NCBI GenBank assembly: GCA_002479485.1
Contig: DLNM01000035.1
Location: 356,157-420,156 of the forward strand
DNA: 64,000 nucleotides
Direction: 5' to 3'
Source: Firmicutes bacterium UBA7510
GTDB lineage: Bacteria > Bacillota > Clostridia > Tissierellales > Sedimentibacteraceae
This document shows, one piece after another, positions 62,510 to 64,000 of this stretch. The position numbers and the translations under genes are program-made. Below the pieces are notes generated by a model. It was not told the DNA's origin, did not search any database, and saw only the letters and a list, made by a program, of their open reading frames with translations. Numbering within the stretch: the first letter of the stretch is position 1; every line of letters begins with the position of its first letter.

Positions 62510-62635
62510 ATATGTGTGTTAGTGGAAGGGGAACAATATTCTACAGTAAATACATACTGCACAAACCTATATAGAAAACTGAATATTAACAGTCGCACAG
62601 AACTTATATTGCTATTTAAACAATATATTAATTAA
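62510..62635 (+). pseudogene. Remnant of a LuxR-type HTH regulator
   Basis: A frame with no start upstream reads STVNTYCTNLYRKLNINSR and then TELILLFKQYIN before TAA. This matches the recognition-helix end of LuxR/FixJ HTH domains (TVxTHxxNIYRKLxxxSRTEL). Everything upstream of the last 38 codons is gone (an in-frame stop is at 62507). Confidence 0.6.
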
Positions 62636-62668
62636 ATATTATAGGATTCAAGTAAGTTATTAAAAATT

Positions 62669-62716
62669 AAAAAGTAGATAATGCAGGCTATTTTATCGTT
62701 GCAATATCTACTTTTT
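62669..62716. terminator. Bidirectional terminator
   Basis: AAAAAGTAGATA and TATCTACTTTTT pair across 24 bases with T-rich flanks on both strands. It ends the minus-strand XRE-TPR transcript. Confidence 0.8.
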
Positions 62717-62815
62717 TTCAAAAAGCGAATTATTGTTCTCTTTATTTTTTTATTTATTTATATTAATATTTATATAAGGTAAATAATATATAATGTTTAA
62801 GATTTGTTAAAAGCG

Positions 62816-63751
62816 TTAAAAAAGTTTTGGATATTGCTTTTTAGTTTCACTTATAAGCTCTTTTAATTCAACTTCTGGTAGAAGATCCTTATAATAAATT
62901 AGAGCCTTATCATAATAAGCTTTAGCGCCTTCTATATTATCAAGCATGTATAATAATTGAAACTTATTTTTTAATAAGTATGGATATCTATCCATATATT
63001 TAGTTCGTAAGGATATATCTATAGCATCATCGATAATTTTAAGTGCTTCATTATATTTTTCTTGTTTAGTTAAATGGTTTGATAAATTATAAACTACTTG
63101 TGTATATAAAATAATATGGAAATGACCCTTTGTTCTTATTGAATACAATGTTCCAGAGATATATTTATTTAAGTGCTCTAATAGTTCGTAGAACATTTTA
63201 ATGCCATTTTCTAGGTCATAGTTATAGCATTTGCAGCTTGCAACTGTATTAATAATTCTTAACTCAACATTAGAATATAAAAGCTTATTCCAATTATTTA
63301 AATTAAAGTTTTTCTTATATACATTTAAACCTTTGATGCAGTATTCAATTGCTTTGTTATAATCATCATTCAAATAATATTCACACATTGCTTTTGAGTA
63401 ATAGATAATCTGCAAAGCTTCTCCATCCTTAAAAGTCGGAAGATTTTCATACTGTTGTATGATTTTTATAAGAAGTTCAAAATTCTTAGATGCAAAAATG
63501 TCATTGATTTCTTGAATTTTTAAATGAGTTTCAATATCATTATGTCTTTCAACTGATAAATGATAATTATATATATCTTCTTGAAGCCTTTGAGATAATA
63601 AATCAATTATGTAAATAGTGGGTTGATTATATCCGTTTTCTAATTTTCTTATATACTCTCGAGTACATATGCCATCTGCAAGTTGCTGTTGGGTTAGTTT
63701 TCTTAATTTTCTTAGATATGCAATGGTTTGTCCTATATGTGTATCGGTCAA
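62816..63751 (-). CDS. XRE-TPR regulator, RRNPP-like
   Basis: The 311 residues begin with an HTH (IGQTIAYLRKLRKLTQQQL, then CTREYIRKLENG), followed by about 240 residues of helical TPR repeats. This is the layout of Rgg/PlcR/NprR-type quorum sensors that bind imported peptides. The TTG start is set by AAGGGGG. The divergent neighbour has a signal peptide. Confidence 0.8.
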   Translation of the reverse strand: MTDTHIGQTIAYLRKLRKLTQQQLADGICTREYIRKLENGYNQPTIYIIDLLSQRLQEDIYNYHLSVERHNDIETHLKIQEINDIFASKNFELLIKIIQQYENLPTFKDGEALQIIYYSKAMCEYYLNDDYNKAIEYCIKGLNVYKKNFNLNNWNKLLYSNVELRIINTVASCKCYNYDLENGIKMFYELLEHLNKYISGTLYSIRTKGHFHIILYTQVVYNLSNHLTKQEKYNEALKIIDDAIDISLRTKYMDRYPYLLKNKFQLLYMLDNIEGAKAYYDKALIYYKDLLPEVELKELISETKKQYPKLF

Positions 63752-63823
63752 TTACATAACCCCCTTGTTTTGTTATGCCAACTATAGTTCTCTTTACATT
63801 ATATACAATATATCATAAAATTT

Positions 63824-63853
63824 CCATATAATCAAAAAAATTAAATTATATGG
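63824..63853. promoter_or_regulatory. Inverted repeat between divergent genes
   Basis: CCATATAAT and ATTATATGG are 12 bases apart, the second touching the SD of the gene at 63866. It may be an operator of the XRE-TPR regulator. Confidence 0.45.
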
Positions 63854-63865
63854 GAGTGTAAAGTT

Positions 63866-64000
63866 ATGATGAATAAAAAATTTGTAAGTTTAGTAGTAAA
63901 GAGTTTATGTTCAGTTTTATTAATAAGTGCTTTAATCTTATCGTATAGTTTTTTTTCAAATGATATTACCATTGCAGGAAAAGATGATGTTATAGGCGAG
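63866..64000 (+). CDS. Secreted protein, 3' end outside window
   Basis: The visible 45 residues (MMNKKFVSLVVKSL, then a hydrophobic stretch SVLLISALILSYSFF) form a signal peptide or membrane anchor, followed by SNDITIAGKDDVIGE. SD GGGAG. The start may be 63866 or 63869. It may be regulated by the divergent XRE-TPR protein. The rest is not visible. Confidence 0.6.
   Translation, partial: MMNKKFVSLVVKSLCSVLLISALILSYSFFSNDITIAGKDDVIGE

Larger units (their letters stand above)
62375..62815. other. 440-base gap with no intact gene
   Basis: The gap holds a TTGACA/TATAAT-like pair near 62429-62455 (spacing about 15), a LuxR HTH remnant (62510-62635) and a bidirectional terminator (62669-62716). 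The rest is AT-rich without recognisable content. Confidence 0.6.

Noticed and set aside
62513..62577. A 20-codon ATG frame in the 62.4-62.8 kb gap as a signalling peptide
   Set aside because: It lacks an SD and overlaps the better-supported LuxR HTH remnant in another frame.
1..64000. CRISPR array, tRNA genes or complete insertion sequences
   Set aside because: No regularly spaced repeats, no tRNA-like cloverleaf with CCA-adjacent TTCRANY loop and no transposase frame were seen.

Overview
The window comes from an AT-rich (roughly 30% G+C by eye) anaerobic Firmicute, most likely a member of the Clostridia/Tissierellia. The evidence is the classic Firmicutes gene order yicC-remA-gmk-rpoZ-priA-def-fmt-rsmB-rlmN-stp-prkC-rsgA-rpe-thiN, an oxygen-independent ribonucleotide reductase (nrdDG), a large SRP RNA with an Alu domain, a PASTA kinase, strong GGAGG ribosome binding sites and frequent TTG starts. 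The genus cannot be named from sequence alone.

Layout. (1) 1-16.3 kb: the end of a bactofilin-like gene, an MFS transporter, and the housekeeping run for RNA decay, nucleotide supply, replication restart, formyl-Met handling, rRNA methylation, Ser/Thr signalling and ribosome assembly. Several of these genes are preceded, directly before the Shine-Dalgarno (SD) sequence, by one or more short perfect hairpins built from recurring modules. (2) 16.4-45.6 kb: an accessory island with every gene on the + strand. It holds 24 GNAT-family acetyltransferase genes (one fused to a dead beta-lactamase-like domain), plus an ABC-F ribosome-protection ATPase and an RNHCP zinc-ribbon protein (both behind leader peptides), an APH-like kinase, a nucleotidyltransferase, three SAM methyltransferases, a nitroreductase, an ASCH protein, an AraC/GyrI regulator and small proteins. 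The content resembles an integron cassette array, but I see no integrase or attC-like sites. Gene remnants suggest turnover. (3) 45.7-53.3 kb: an intact serine hydrolase, an ABC exporter (ATPase plus two permeases), a nitroreductase and nrdDG with NrdR-box-like sites. (4) 53.4-56.3 kb: a PadR-DUF4180 fusion with palindromic operators, and a chemoreceptor. (5) 56.4-62.4 kb: an HTH protein of unknown function, a secreted repeat protein, the SRP RNA, an ECF sigma factor and a membrane anti-sigma factor with an RsgI-like domain. The secreted-protein gene and the sigma gene share an almost identical promoter at identical spacing, so they probably form one autoregulated regulon. (6) 62.4 kb to the end: a LuxR-type HTH remnant, an XRE-TPR (RRNPP-like) regulator and the start of a divergent secreted protein.

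Regions (1) and (5) look ancestral. Region (2) looks like a store of detoxification and antibiotic-modifying enzymes: acetylation, phosphorylation, nucleotidylation and ribosome protection. Functions for individual GNATs cannot be assigned from sequence alone.
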